From Floccularia luteovirens (taxonomy: Eukaryota; Basidiomycota; Agaricomycetes; Agaricales; Squamanitaceae), in the NCBI GenBank assembly GCA_009739215.1, contig VSJF01000008.1, positions 992,001 to 1,056,000 of the forward strand: 64,000 nucleotides of DNA, read 5' to 3'. The notes below the pieces were generated by a model. The model was not told the origin of the DNA. It saw only the letters and a program-made list of their open reading frames with translations, and did no database searches. The first letter of the stretch is position 1; each line of letters begins with the position of its first letter. Made by a program: the position numbers and the translations under genes. Of this stretch, positions 12,953 to 24,480 are shown piece by piece.

Positions 12953-14848
12953 ATGGAAGGCTCACAAGATATTGAAACGGTCACCACCGCAATCACTACT
13001 GAGTAAGTAGATTTACACCTGACCAGCCATTTTGATTATCTATAAAGTTAGTAACCGTCCCCAACCAGTGCACAGCAGCCAGATAGCAAAACCAGGAGAT
13101 ATGATCGTCAACTTCGGTATGTATCTCGTCATGTATAGATGACTATCTCATCGCTGGTTCACTGCGAAACATAGTCTCTGGGCAGCTACTGGTCAAAGTG
13201 CATTGGAGGCTTCACGCATCCTTGTAATATCTGGGTCTGCCACCTCAACATCTGTTCTTAAAAACCTCGTCCTTCCAGGCATAGGACATTTTACCATTCT
13301 CGATCCTGCAAAGGTCACTCCTGAAGATGCCGGAAATAACTTTTTCCTCGAAAGTCAGTCAAGTATTGGTAAATATAGAGCTGAAGAAGCTGTACGGTTA
13401 CTGGGGGAACTCAATGAGGATGTCGATGGGAAAGCTGATCTAAGAAGTTTGAAGGATGTCTTGGAGACTGACCTAAAATTCTTACTCGGATTCACGATTG
13501 TGATTGTTCACAACGTAGAACCTCAAATGTTAGACAAACTTTCCGAGGTGCTATGGCAGGCAACATCTGGGCCAGCACTAGTCGTTGTGAGGTCTGCTGG
13601 GTTCTTGGCTGAATTCTTTATCCAATTTCATGAACATACAAGTAAGTTACATATGATGTTGGAATTCCATATATCTAATCCTATCAAGTTATCGAGAGCC
13701 ATTCAGAGACGGCGCCATCATTGCGGATTGACAATCCTTTCCCCGTTTTGCTGAATTACGCGATGTCGCTTGACCTCGAAAACATGGATATCACAGATCA
13801 CGGACATGTACCTTATGTGGTCATTCTTGTTCGTGCCCTAGAAGAGTGGAAGAAAACAGTACGTTATACTTGTTGGATCGCTCGAGCTATTCACAAATTT
13901 TGTCACTAAACAGCATAATGGGTCTCCTCCCACGTCATATCCAGAAAAGCAAGAATTCAAGAAGGCGATCCAAAAAATGAAGCGAAAATTTGATGAGGAG
14001 AACATTGATGAAGCAGAAGCTCAAGCATACCGTTGTTGGGGTGCCACAGTAGTTCCTCCTGAAATCGTAAACTTGTTCCAAGACCCCAGAATCTCAAATC
14101 TGGACACCAACTCACCTGTGTTCTTCCATCTGGTCGCAGCACTGAAGAAGTTTACAGAAGAACAACCCACGCACACCCTGCCATTAACGAGCACTCTCCC
14201 TGATATGAAAGCGAGCACAACGGATTACATACATCTACAGAAGCTGTACAAAACAAGAGCAGAAGAGGAGAAAGAGATATACAAACAATACCTTACTATT
14301 CCGATAGAAAATGGATTGGTTGACCTTTTCTTGAAGAATAGTCATGCACTTAAGGTGATAAGGGGAAAGCGATGGGGATGGATTGATAATGATCCTGCAG
14401 CTTTATGTCAGTCTGTAGCATATTTATCGCTTTTTACACTCAATAATTTTCCACAGCTGGTGCCGTGGAAACATCCGCAAAGTCTCTCTCGGTTCACCTT
14501 TCTCTTTCAGCTCTCTCAGCACTCACGATTAAACAACAAATCACCAGTGAACAGGCATTGACCGAAGCAGTACAAGCTTTCTTGCCCCCTGAAACCGCTC
14601 TCCCTAATGAATTCGGCGATGCCATAGGCGAGATGTATGATATTCCTCCGATATGATCAATGGCTTTCCTTCAATCTAACCATTTTCTCTACAGTGCTCG
14701 CGCACCTACTGCTGATCTGCCGAATACTGCTGCACTCCTGGGTGGTTTGGTTGCACAGGAAGTGATTAAAATGATTACGAAGCAATATATTCCAATAGAA
14801 GGCTACTGCATAGTCGATCTGATTGAAACTTGGACTGGAATGCTTTGA
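12953..14848 (+). CDS. ULA1: NEDD8-activating enzyme E1 regulatory subunit (ULA1/NAE1/APPBP1)
   Basis: Seven exons in phase: 12953..13002, 13069..13116, 13175..13641, 13689..13858, 13914..14406, 14457..14634 and 14695..14848, giving 519 aa, near the usual family size. The N-terminus carries RRYDRQLRLWAATGQ and then ILVISGSATSTSVLKNLVLP with GHFTILD, the Rossmann-type ThiF fold. Further landmarks are EHTIIESHSETAPSLRI, VPYVVILVRALEEWKK and RAPTADLPNTAALLGG near the C-terminus. Like other family members it lacks a catalytic cysteine domain of its own. It pairs with UBA3 to activate NEDD8/RUB1 for cullin neddylation. Introns are 47-66 nt. The start was chosen because exon 1 opens with the only in-phase ATG that leads into RRYDRQLR. 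It is convergent with the DUF1996 gene downstream, 228 bp away. Confidence 0.95.
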
Positions 14849-15076
14849 TAGTGGTCATGGATTAGAAGAGACACGGAAGAAATGATTAGCATCAGCATGT
14901 TTGTATACATAAAAAGCAGTTTTCCACGAATTCTTTTTCATTCTTGTGTCACTTTTTGATTACTTTCATAATGCTGTTCACGTCAGGCAACAAAACGTTC
15001 ACATCATCGCATCTTCATTCTGATTTACACAAGCTTACAGATACATACTACTTAAAACAACTAACTTGCACAGAAC

Positions 15077-17000
15077 TTATCTTGGGCAATTCGAATCGGT
15101 GTGAAGTGTTGCATCCCCGGGACCATATTGTAATGGGTTGCAACTAGCGTGAACCATGAGATTGGTCTTGAATTTACGAATCTAGAAGACGTACCCTGGA
15201 AGTTTCGCCAACTGTCCATCGATAACCTCATTGACAGTCGGAGCTATCTTGCACAGGTTTGCAGTGGCAGCAGGAATGACCGTAAGGAAAGAACAAGCTG
15301 CTGTGTCTCCGGAACCAGTGGCATCATTCGGGTTGTCGCATCTATCAATAGCATTTTGTAATGCGCTGTATTTCGTAAGACTTGGTCAGCAGACAAGATT
15401 ACAAATGTCATGCTGATTTACATACTTCGTATCCCAACCATTCTGGAAATCCGCATGCCAGGAGTAACCAGTTGGATCACTGATTATGTGTCACGATAAG
15501 AGATAAGCAAGGTCCTGTATTATATATTGTTATGTGTACCCACCCAGTAGCTGGCGGGTGAGTGAAGGAGAGTCATTCAAGTGTCCGAGAGTACATCGAT
15601 AAAAAGGAAACATACCGTAGACAAAAGGCCAGGGGTTAACACCCGGTGTCCACCTAGAAGCAAATGAGTGGACATCCCATGTTACCTTACCATTGGATGA
15701 CTTAGTAAACTGTTTATGAAATACAAAAGGTGGAATACCTCATAGAATAATTTCATAAGTGGAACTGGATGTGTGGAGGGGCATTTTCCGTTGTCCAACG
15801 AGGAAAGATAGGCTGTGTGAGAAACATGGTCTGCGGAATCGAGGTTCTTAGTCGGAATTCAGTATTTGAGTTATCGGATGCAAAGTTGAGAATACTCACT
15901 TTACCGTCCCAGCATGCTGGCATGTGGACTCGAGCGTTCAACCCTGACTAAAGTAACGATTAGTTGAGCATCCATCATTATCCAACCAAGAGATAAACCT
16001 TACTTCACAATCCGTAGTAGGGAAACCATTGCCTAATTTAATATGAGCTTTACCGGTGTAACGCAAACTCGAACATGATACAAACCGTTTTCACTATTAT
16101 ATCCAACACCACTGCCATACCTCAAACAAGCCCACTCGATGGCACGCTCGCGCAGCTCTTCTTGCGATCCCTGCAGCCGAGGATATCTAACGATTTACGA
16201 CTAAATGAAGAGCCGATACAAAGATGAGAATAGATGTATCTTACTTGTGAGAGCGAGCAGCAGGATTTCCAGCGAGCATTTTGAAGCCTGGCGGGAAAGC
16301 CTTGAGACCAGCTCCTCCATTCTTTACATCACCATCTCCTCGGTTTTGATAGTAGACAAGGAGGCCTATCATGATATATTTTTAATAATCAGGCAAAAAA
16401 GTATAGATAAGAAATTTGCTTACCGCCATTCGCCACTGGTTCGAATAGCTTTGTTTTAGGATCTTGGAAATATAGTTTGGGAAACCCTATGCACCACATC
16501 TAAGCGAGATACATGCTAAGTCTCATAGAGTACTAACAGTAGTTCGATTTGTCCTGATAGATTGTCAGTATACATCTGCTTCCATAGTTTTGATTATTTA
16601 CCTGAGATACTTCACAGTTAGTGCAGCTGGACGCACGTAGAGTGTCGTACGTGCTGTCGGCCTTGAAATCTTATTGGAAACTTAGTATGCTTCATCATTA
16701 TATTACTGACAACCGGACTCACTACTTGCACCATGTACGGTCTAGTGAACCAGCAATGAAATCGTGGTCTGCTAATAGATACTAATGACGTTACTTACGT
16801 GAACATGTTGACTTGGAGTGACACCAGGAGAGATTATAGGGTCAATTCTTTCTATAAATTTACTCAGCATCCATATAAAAAACACTACAATTGTTTTAAC
16901 CTTGGACTAAGGGATTTGTGCATGCAACCCTGAACCACGCATTGGCAGATTCTGAAAGCGCAAGAATGAGCAGAAAGGAGGAAGTTACAGCTGAAAACAT
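15077..17000 (-). CDS. Secreted DUF1996 family protein (16 exons, one microexon)
   Basis: Exons (complement): 15077..15143, 15195..15365, 15426..15479, 15544..15550, 15616..15685, 15739..15846, 15900..15947, 16004..16032, 16086..16186, 16245..16365, 16424..16486, 16538..16553, 16602..16669, 16726..16741, 16799..16851 and 16901..17000. They total 363 aa, all in phase. A signal peptide (VTSSFLLILALSESANA) precedes the hallmark start of the domain, WFRVACTNPLVQERIDPI, then SPGVTPSQHVHTVHGANF. Later landmarks are CTNCEVSQDKSNYWFPKLYF, GFPTTDCE, RVHMPACWDGK, HVSHTAYLSSLDNGKCPSTH, LFYEVTWDV and GDPTGYSWHADFQNGWDT. The function of DUF1996 is unknown; members are secreted and often sit next to WSC domains in cell-wall proteins, but no WSC is visible here. 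Exons of 7, 16 and 16 nt are unusually small. Confidence 0.93.
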
Positions 17001-17687
17001 TGGATTTGAGGATGACGATCGCGTAAAGCATGTTTATATACTTACCAGATGGTCGAGGACAAATGGTGGGTATGTTCACGTTGAAGAAGCCAGGTCATCG
17101 GTAGAACCACATTTGCATACCATATGGATGCATTGAATAGCTGGGGCATGTGCGCAGTCCATAAACAGAGAGATCCTGAAGAGCAACTGCGTCATGCACA
17201 TTGTAGCGTGTGGCAGCGCGGGGAAACGGCATTCTTGAAAAGCCATTTGACAACAGCTGGAGATATGTTTACAATTAGAAATCCCATGAAAGGAACTTTG
17301 AAGGCTTTATCAAGTTCAAATTAGTATGAGGTCAGTTAACGTAGATGGTCAAAGAAGTTCGACCGAGACCACTTGATGTTGACTTGATGAATAGCTCTGA
17401 CCAGATCAGTTACGCGAGCAGTTGAAACTGAATTTCACAGAATCACGCGGTTCTCCTCGCGTCTGTCTCACGTGCAAAGCTGTTTGTGCATATTTAAACC
17501 TGCAACTATTAGGCCGTCAACGATGCGCAATACATTCTCGAGGAGCCGGAAATGAAGGCAGCAATGTAGGACGCGTCATATACCGGCATGTATTTGATAT
17601 TTTGCTATATCACGGAGACCAAAGTTTCTTAAATCCGGTGTTTCTCCATCATACAACTCATTCTACATTGGCATGAATATCCAATCT
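17001..17687. other. Divergent intergenic region (DUF1996 / SPFH)
   Basis: No gene is supported. Short open frames here lack splice logic or recognisable domains. It probably contains the two divergent promoters. Confidence 0.4.
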
Positions 17688-19228
17688 ATGTCTCGCTCGG
17701 TGTACCGTAGAAGTTACACCTTCGGAAAACGAGGGCTAATTACTCAATTTCCCCTCGGAATATCAAACCCACATTCAAGGCGGACTTTCTTGACTGTCAT
17801 CCAGCAAGGTCACGAAGCATGGCGACTCAGGTAATCCTTCTCCGGATATTTATCATCAGAAGATACCACGAGTTCACATATAATTCACAAAGCTTAGGGC
17901 GAAATCCCATTAGGTTGAGCCCCGGTTTGAACATTCAGATTCCTATCTATCATAACGTTCTGCATGTGGATTTGAGGGAGACTTCTATTGCTATTCCGAA
18001 TGTGAGTGATCTAAACACGGTTCCGCTCATCCGTACTCATCTCTTCTTAGCTGTTAGGGTACACTTCTGACAACGTATGTCTTGGCAATCTGTCATTTAG
18101 CTTACATGTGCATTTATACCAGGTTAGGTGCCTGTATCCTGTTCTGGAACCCTTCTTTTCCGAATTGTGGATGGATACAAAGTATGATTTTTCTTCTGCA
18201 TATGACATAGCCTGTAACCCCAGTTCAAATTTGCAAAGGCTTGTTTTGCAGTAAGCGACGTTCAGACAAATGTCAAAAATACAGGCACCTCTGCTATCAG
18301 GTCCATACTAGGCTCTTTCACCTATGATCAGGTTCGTGCTTCCATAAAAATGACATTTGATCTGTTATGACTATAGTGCTAGGTTATCAGTGACCGCAAC
18401 GAAATAAACATGCGACTGAATACTGTTATTGGGAACTCTATCTCGGTATGTTTATTCCTTGGAATTTCAGAAATCTTCATTGAATAGCGAGCTTCCTAGA
18501 CATGGGGTGTTGAATGCACAAGATTTGAAATCCAGACGTTTCAACCAGCAAACAGGGAGGTTGAAGTGGGTAGTATAGCTTGTTCCGTCGTGCTATGACT
18601 GATCTTAGATTAAAGCGCCAACTAGAGTTGCAGATGGAAGCAGAGCGAAATAGACGCAAGCAACTTCTTGACACACAAGCTCAAATCAATATCGCAGAGG
18701 GGCAGAAGCAGCGTATGATCTTGGAAAGTGAAGGTCATGTAAGTGTTTTCGCCAATACCGGCAAACAGGAAGTTTTAACGATGTTTCTTGTTCGATAGCT
18801 TGAAGCTAAATCTAACGAGGCTGATGCCAAATATAAAACTGTTGTCCGAGAAGCCGAAGCAAGGCAAGTTTCTTTGTAGGAGATGTTAGTGATGCGACCC
18901 TTAACTCTGATGGTTTTTATATAGGCAACAACAATCGCTCATGGAAGCCACTGCAATTGCAAAACAAGTTGAAGAAATATCACGTTCACTTTCACAGGAT
19001 GGGTCAGACATACTTCCTGAACACCGCCAGCGAGCTCTGCATATGTTGGTTGAATTGAAACGTTTGGAACAACTGAAAGCTATCGCTCATAGCAACAGTA
19101 ATTCCACGTACTTCTTTGGGGATAAAGCAGTGCTTGGAATTTCGAGTGATGCCTTCAACATCGACTATGCGCAGAACATTAAAGCAGGGCTTGAAAAAAA
19201 GCCAGTTCGAGCTGAAGGCGCGTTATAA
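17688..19228 (+). CDS. SPFH/Band 7 (stomatin-like) protein
   Basis: Ten exons in phase: 17688..17830, 17893..18001, 18051..18074, 18128..18181, 18224..18331, 18383..18445, 18500..18565, 18616..18738, 18799..18863 and 18925..19228, giving 352 aa. An Arg-rich N-terminus (MSRSVYRRSYTFGKRG) resembles a mitochondrial presequence. The SPFH core reads QQGHEAWRLSLGRNPIRLS, PGLNIQIPIYHNV, GYTSDNVPVSCSGTLLFRI, GTSAIRSILGSFTYDQVISD and GVECTRFEIQTFQPANREVE. A charged coiled-coil arm follows (QMEAERNRRKQLLDTQAQIN, AEGQKQRMILESEGH). Such proteins form membrane-associated ring scaffolds in mitochondria or plasma membrane; a mitochondrial site is inferred only from the N-terminus. Intron 9 (18864..18924) has a GC donor. 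Several acceptors were chosen over nearer AGs because only they keep the family sequence in phase. Confidence 0.9.
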
Positions 19229-19362
19229 TACGATGGGGAACGAGCTATATTGATTCCTAGAACGAAATGCTACATCCTCTACTCAACCTTCTGTATATCG
19301 TCAGTCATACTCTCTATTCCTTACATCAAGTCGCAAAATAGTGCAAACAGTCTGATATAAAT

Positions 19363-19408
19363 TGTATGATTAGACAAATTCAGAATGTATGATTAGACAA
19401 ATTCAGAA
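19363..19408. repeat. Perfect 23-bp tandem duplication
   Basis: The unit TGTATGATTAGACAAATTCA plus GAA occurs twice head to tail (19363..19385 and 19386..19408), about 135 bp after the SPFH stop, probably in its 3' UTR or just beyond. It is a simple local duplication with no obvious role. Confidence 0.85.
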
Positions 19409-19634
19409 TTGTATATGATCGTAGAACATTGTGTTCGTATATGGTCAACAGATAATTACACTTACTGCTAATCCAAATTTATTTACCCTAAGTGGAGAAA
19501 CGTCATATCCCGTTAGGTCAGTTACTATTTATCAAGTAATCGCAGCAACCTGGCTGAACGAGGACCACTTCTACAGGGACCCATATCGATAAGAGATCGA
19601 AGTCCTACACCTATAACGGGCCTTACAAAGTGAA

Positions 19635-21066
19635 ATGGATACAGTAAGTCCTGGAAGTAAGGTGCTAGTAACTTGCGCTAGTAGTTTTGTGGGTATGTGG
19701 GTTGTCCGTCGACTGTTGGAAGAGGGATATCGCGTTCGAGGAACCATCTGGACTGTAGAAAAAGAAACATTCGTGAGAAACTATTTCTTGAAATATGGAG
19801 ATAAGTTGGAACTCGTAATAGTGGAGGATATTGAGGTATGTGGCTTAATATTAACCGAAAGTTCCCTATTTACAACTAGATCTTTTGACGATAGGCTGGT
19901 GCCCTTGATGATGCGGTGAAGGATGAACTATAGGAAATATCTGTAATATTTATTCGTTTTAGCTCTTTTTAAACCAGCAGTACGAACCACCATACATTTC
20001 ATGGAAAGGATCCTCAAATATGGGTAGGTCAAAACTATCCACCGTATAGCATTGTTAGTAAATTGCCATTTGCAGGGGATCCGTCAAGAGAGTTGTCTGG
20101 GCTTCCTCGATAAAGGCAGTGGCACATAAACAGGATAAACCTAGGATTATATGATGAACAACATTGGAACAATAGATCACTAAGGATGATAACCCTTTTC
20201 GGTAACAAGGGAGTTGGAGCTCAGGAGCAGATATATGCATTTCACATCATAGCAGAGAGAGGTAAGGCGGCGCAGTATTTTCTGGATTTTACCTCCTTGT
20301 TGTTAACTAATGTCATACTGAAGTTGCGTGGTTGTTCTACCTCCAAAACAAAGAGAAAATCTACTGGGACCTGACTGTCATTATTACCCCGCTGGCGAGT
20401 AGTTGATATACTGTTGAAAAACCAAAGTATTGGATATTCCTTCTAGGTGTTTGGTGTATGTTTCCTCTCACACGAATCTCCGGATCTTTGAATTGACCCT
20501 AATTGATTGGTAGCCTTCAATACACAACCCTACGGACTACGAGACATTGAACACCTCTCTCTATATATGACTTTACTTTGTTATGAGTGTAGCACCACCA
20601 GTTGATCTGGTGAACCTCGATGCCAATGGCGAAGGCGTTGACGTTCGGGACGTTGCGGAAGCGTATGTCGGGAGCTTCCAAAAGAAGCTGCTGGTAACGA
20701 AAGAATAATCGTATCAAAAGGTTCGTTTCGCCTCAATTCATAGATCTGGGGTTTCGATGGGTGATAGTTTATTTTTAGGAGCTTTCACCTGGCAGGAGTG
20801 GGGTAAGGCTTTTTTATGAATCAAGATTTAATGGGACTGTCTCCTATTTACTGACCCCAACTTTCATTTTAGTGGACTTGGCAAACGAGGTCATACCCAA
20901 AGGTCCTGATTCTTACCCATTACCTTTGGGAAAACCTGGACACAAGACCCCATATACAATTCGCTATGATACTTCAAGAGCGGCAAGAATTTTTGCCATT
21001 CAATATAGGAGCATGTGGGAAACAGCGAGTGACACGTTGTTGACCTTGATATCACTTGGAATGTAA
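19635..21066 (+). pseudogene. NAD(P)-dependent reductase/epimerase (DFR-like), decayed copy 1
   Basis: The N-terminal exon reads GSKVLVTCASSFVGMWVVRR then EEGYRVRGTIW. It is an extended short-chain dehydrogenase start in which the dinucleotide-binding GxxGxxG loop has lost its first Gly (TCASSFVG). After the first intron-like border the frame breaks at about 19919-19935. Only scraps of the middle remain: a VKRVVW piece near 20085, DVRDVAEAYVGSFQKK near 20640 and a C-terminal block DLANEVIPKGPDSYPLP to the stop at 21066. The catalytic YxxxK segment is missing. The next copy, 0.8 kb downstream on the same strand, retains these parts, so this is a decayed tandem duplicate. Confidence 0.8.
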
Positions 21067-21875
21067 CTTTTACCACTTCCGGGATCATTGATGCTGACTT
21101 GTATGTACAAGTTTTTGAAAGATGGCGAAAACCTTTCTTAGTGATGCAGGATACAGCTGCTCCGTTACGTATCTTCACATGTAACGATTTTTTTCACAAG
21201 GTGATATGCTCCAAATTACCTGTTAAATTAAACATATGCAAGTTGGCTCTCAGCTACAGGGAAGTTTGGAGTTTCTATTTGACTCGAGACCACGATTATT
21301 ACTACTTATGTCTACTATTACCTGGTCTCCAAGAATTCATATCAATCAAGGGTGCAATCAATCAATCTAGACGTAACTGTAGATATCTCAATTACCCCGG
21401 GACGAAGATATACATGTACAGCCAACTATTGTATTAGTTCTCATGTTCAAGAATCGACTCATGACAGTAACTATCACCGACTCATATATTCGAATATCTA
21501 TTAACCTGCTGTCACATGACTTACTATCTTTCCCACTAAACATAAGACATCACAGCAACTCTGGTAACGTTCTTTAGTGCTCCAAAACCTCATTGACAAT
21601 TGTTTGCTGTAAGAAGTCGACCTGCGTGGAGCGCGGCGCGTATCCACTGAGGAGGTGACTGAAAAAAGGATCAAAAGTTGGGTCTTTTGACTATCGTGGT
21701 GATAATCAGTACGTCAACATTGAACGCAACATCAACGCCGAGTAGCTGCTTCTTTATACATCTTATCTGTAGTGCGGGTATATAAGATATGTCTGCGTCC
21801 ATCTAGGAGATCTGGTCGTGACCAGATTCTTTTACTTGCTTTTCTATCTCACATTTTTATCCCACCACTGACAGG
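21067..21875. other. Spacer between the two reductase copies
   Basis: Nothing supportable. A 112-residue open frame (21099..21437) has no recognisable domain and no family resemblance. Confidence 0.4.
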
Positions 21876-23374
21876 ATGCATACAGTCGCTTCCGGAAGCA
21901 AGGTTCTCTGTTACTGGCATCAATGGGTATGTTGCGATGTGGGTTACACACTTCCTATTGGAACAAGGGTATTTCGTGCGGGGAACGATACGTTCAGCTT
22001 CAAAGGGGGAGTATATACGAAACTATTTCAAGGCTAAAAGCGACAAATTGGAGCTTAGTTACAGTCGCAGGATATCGAAGCGGTTCGCATAACTGTTGAA
22101 ACAGGCATCTTATATTCTGAAATTCAACATGAATTCATATAGGAAGGAGCATTCGATGAAGCCGTGAAAGGCGTTGACGCGGTTGAGCACATTGCATCCC
22201 CATTCCATGCTAGCGCTATTGATCCCGATGGTCGGTCTGATATCAAACGTTCGGGAAAGGTATTATTTTAACGGAAACAACCTAGAAATAATCAAGCCAG
22301 CCGTCCTTGGGACTGTAAACCTTTTGCAAAGTGTTTTGAAATGCGGGTACGTTCCTATAGACCAAGAAAATAGAAGCAATAACAAAAAAATTGCTTGTAG
22401 GTCGTCCGTCAAAAGAGTTGTAATCACATCTTCTTCTCGATCGGTGACAACACCGCTCGATAAACCTGGAGTATACAACGAGAAGGATTGGAATGAGACA
22501 TCAACAAGACTCGTCAGAGAGAAGGGAAAAGATGCACACCCTGTAGAGAAATACTACGCCTCGAAAACATTAGCTGAGAAGGGTGAGTCCTTAATCTCTC
22601 ATATCAATGCGTGTCGTGAAACTTAGTCTATATAAGCTGCATGGGAATTTGTTGAAAAGAATAAAGAACAGATTGCAAATAAATGGGACTTGACGACCAT
22701 TAACCCTTCACTAGTGAGTCATATGTTACTTATTCAGAAGGGGAATAAAGTTGACATACTGCATTTCAGATGATTGGTGTATGTCATCTTGTCTACCAAT
22801 CCGATTTGATCCTACCACTAAAGTTTGTGTTACAGCCCCCGATCCAGGAAGTTAATGGGTTGCAAACCTTGAATGCTTCGCTGCGTGTATGGTACGGAAT
22901 GGTTGTAGCCGATACACCTAAAACCAAAGAATCTCTCGCTGACACCGACGTTGTCGTTGACGTTCGTGATGTTGCCGAGGCGCATGTAAGAGCCTTGCAA
23001 AAAGAGGCCGCTGGAGGAGAACGAATTCTTCTATCGAAAGGTATACATAGACCCTTCATAATTACTATACACATCAATCTTGACAACAACTTTGTTTTTA
23101 GCAACGTTTACCTGGCAGGAATGGTGTAAGTTTGACATAATCAGTCTTGATCCTTGATATCTTAAAATACCGCTTTTCAGTGGACTGTGCCAATGGGTTA
23201 TCACCCTCGCCCATCCCGTCTCACAAGCTACCTTTAGGAGAACCTGGGTTGAGATCTGAGCATAAGATCACGTACAACTCGACTAAAATCGCAAGCATAC
23301 TCGGATTACAGTACAGGAGTGTGGAAGAGATGACAAGGGATACATTAGCAATGTTTGAGAAGTTAAAGTTGTAG
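21876..23374 (+). pseudogene. NAD(P)-dependent reductase/epimerase (DFR-like), copy 2 with 5' frame breaks
   Basis: This is an extended SDR of the dihydroflavonol-4-reductase/ketoreductase type. From ATG 21876 the NAD(P) loop reads VTGINGYVAMWV, then EQGYFVRGTIRS. Exons further on give EGAFDEAVKGVDAVEHIASP, EIIKPAVLGTVNLLQSVLK, SSVKRVVITSSSRSV, the catalytic KYYASK (YxxxK), WDLTTINPSL, DVRDVAEAHVRALQKEAAGG, ATFTWQEWL and a C-terminus at the stop 23374. The last two thirds splice cleanly in phase. Three apparent single-base insertions disrupt the first 200 nt (near 21907, 22057 and 22070). They are either inactivating or sequence errors. The substrate cannot be told from the sequence. It is an in-tandem paralogue of the more decayed copy upstream. 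Confidence 0.8.
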
Positions 23375-23436
23375 TGTTTATGGGTTGAAAAAGCGCTTCT
23401 GGTGACTGTAATATTAGTTATTGGTCTGATGTAAAT

Positions 23437-24480
23437 TTATAGATGGAAAGTCTTGCCTTCCCAAATGATTGGAAATTCAAGTTCGAGTTTTGGAGCGCAC
23501 TGGCCCGATTCCAAGTTCCATACGTGAATCGCATTGTCTGACCCATAGAAGGCAACCTGTGTGTCGTTGTGCAGAAGCACGGTTGACAATACGACAATTT
23601 GTACGGGCAGCTCCTTCAAAATCCTGCTATAGTTGCATTCAATGTCCCAAACTCGAAGCCTCCTTCTGGCTGTCCAGTCCAACACACGTCTAGCATCTTT
23701 GGATCGACTCCAGGAATAACCCCTTCTTTAACTCCTTACCAATCACAATATTCCACACCTCTAGGTAGAGGTGTGGGACATTGTGATTGGCACATCTGGC
23801 TTGGCTCCAATAATGAGCTGCCTTCCGTCTCGACGCTATGCTATAGCATACACTTCGCAATTTCTATCTTGCACACCTTGAACATGTACTTGTGCACCAG
23901 ACGCAGGATCCCAGACACGAATCATCCCATGAGAAGAACCAGTGGTAAGCGACTGCCCGTCAGGGGCCCATGAAATATACAGAACATCTTGGTATGACTT
24001 GTTAATGTCCTCTTTGATAATCCGATGTTGGCATCCCATATGCACACCTGCCCGTTCTGTTACTCGGAGGCAATTCAGCTCCCATCGGGAGAAAGCACTC
24101 CAGTCAGCCAAACGCATTGGAATTGTGTGGAGACAAGCACCCCATGCTGGATTTCGAGGTGATATTGGCGTTATGACTATTGTTAGAGTTGTGCTGCACT
24201 ACCGAGACACATGAGGTGCCAGTAGAGATCCAGATATGCTCAGGACAGTCGTTGATGGGTTTGTAAAATTGCAGAACTATGCGGTACGTGTCATTGATCG
24301 ACTGGACGATTCATATTTACTCCCGCCCTGCATGTTTACCCTCAACAAGGCTTCAATTCATCCTGTATCGATTAATCAGATTGCGTACCCCACACCACGA
24401 TAATGCCGAGCAAAGCTAGAACATAAAACTCAGCTTGATCCGGTACCACCACCATATTCAGCTTGTACGTGGTCCCTTCT
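23437..24480 (-). pseudogene. NACHT-WD40 relic, third copy, inverted
   Basis: Read on the minus strand from about 24480, this matches the two left-hand copies from the end of the NACHT region, through the conserved 65-nt intron region (about 24310-24390), into the first WD40 blades (VLYISWAPDGQSLTTGSS, MIRVWDPASGAQVHVQGVQ). The last part is LRVWDIEC and NAIHVWNLESGQCAPK, near 23470-23680. Frames are broken repeatedly, the last WD40 blades are absent and no P-loop is present, so it is a truncated pseudogene. A local inverted duplication at 23739..23790 lies inside it. It faces the reductase pseudogenes, with its tail 62 bp from their 3' end. Confidence 0.88.
23739..23790. repeat. Imperfect 25-bp palindrome inside the WD40 relic
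   Basis: CCAATCACAATATTCCACAC followed by CTCTAGG is mirrored by TAGAGGTGTGGGACATTGTG then ATTGG, with almost no loop. In the intact paralogues only one arm exists (around the GTGTGGGACATTGTGGTTGG block). The palindrome therefore arose by a local inverted duplication within the relic. Confidence 0.85.

Noticed and set aside
21099..21437. 112-residue plus-strand frame between the reductase copies
   Set aside because: No domain, no splice context, and composition typical of random AT-rich sequence.
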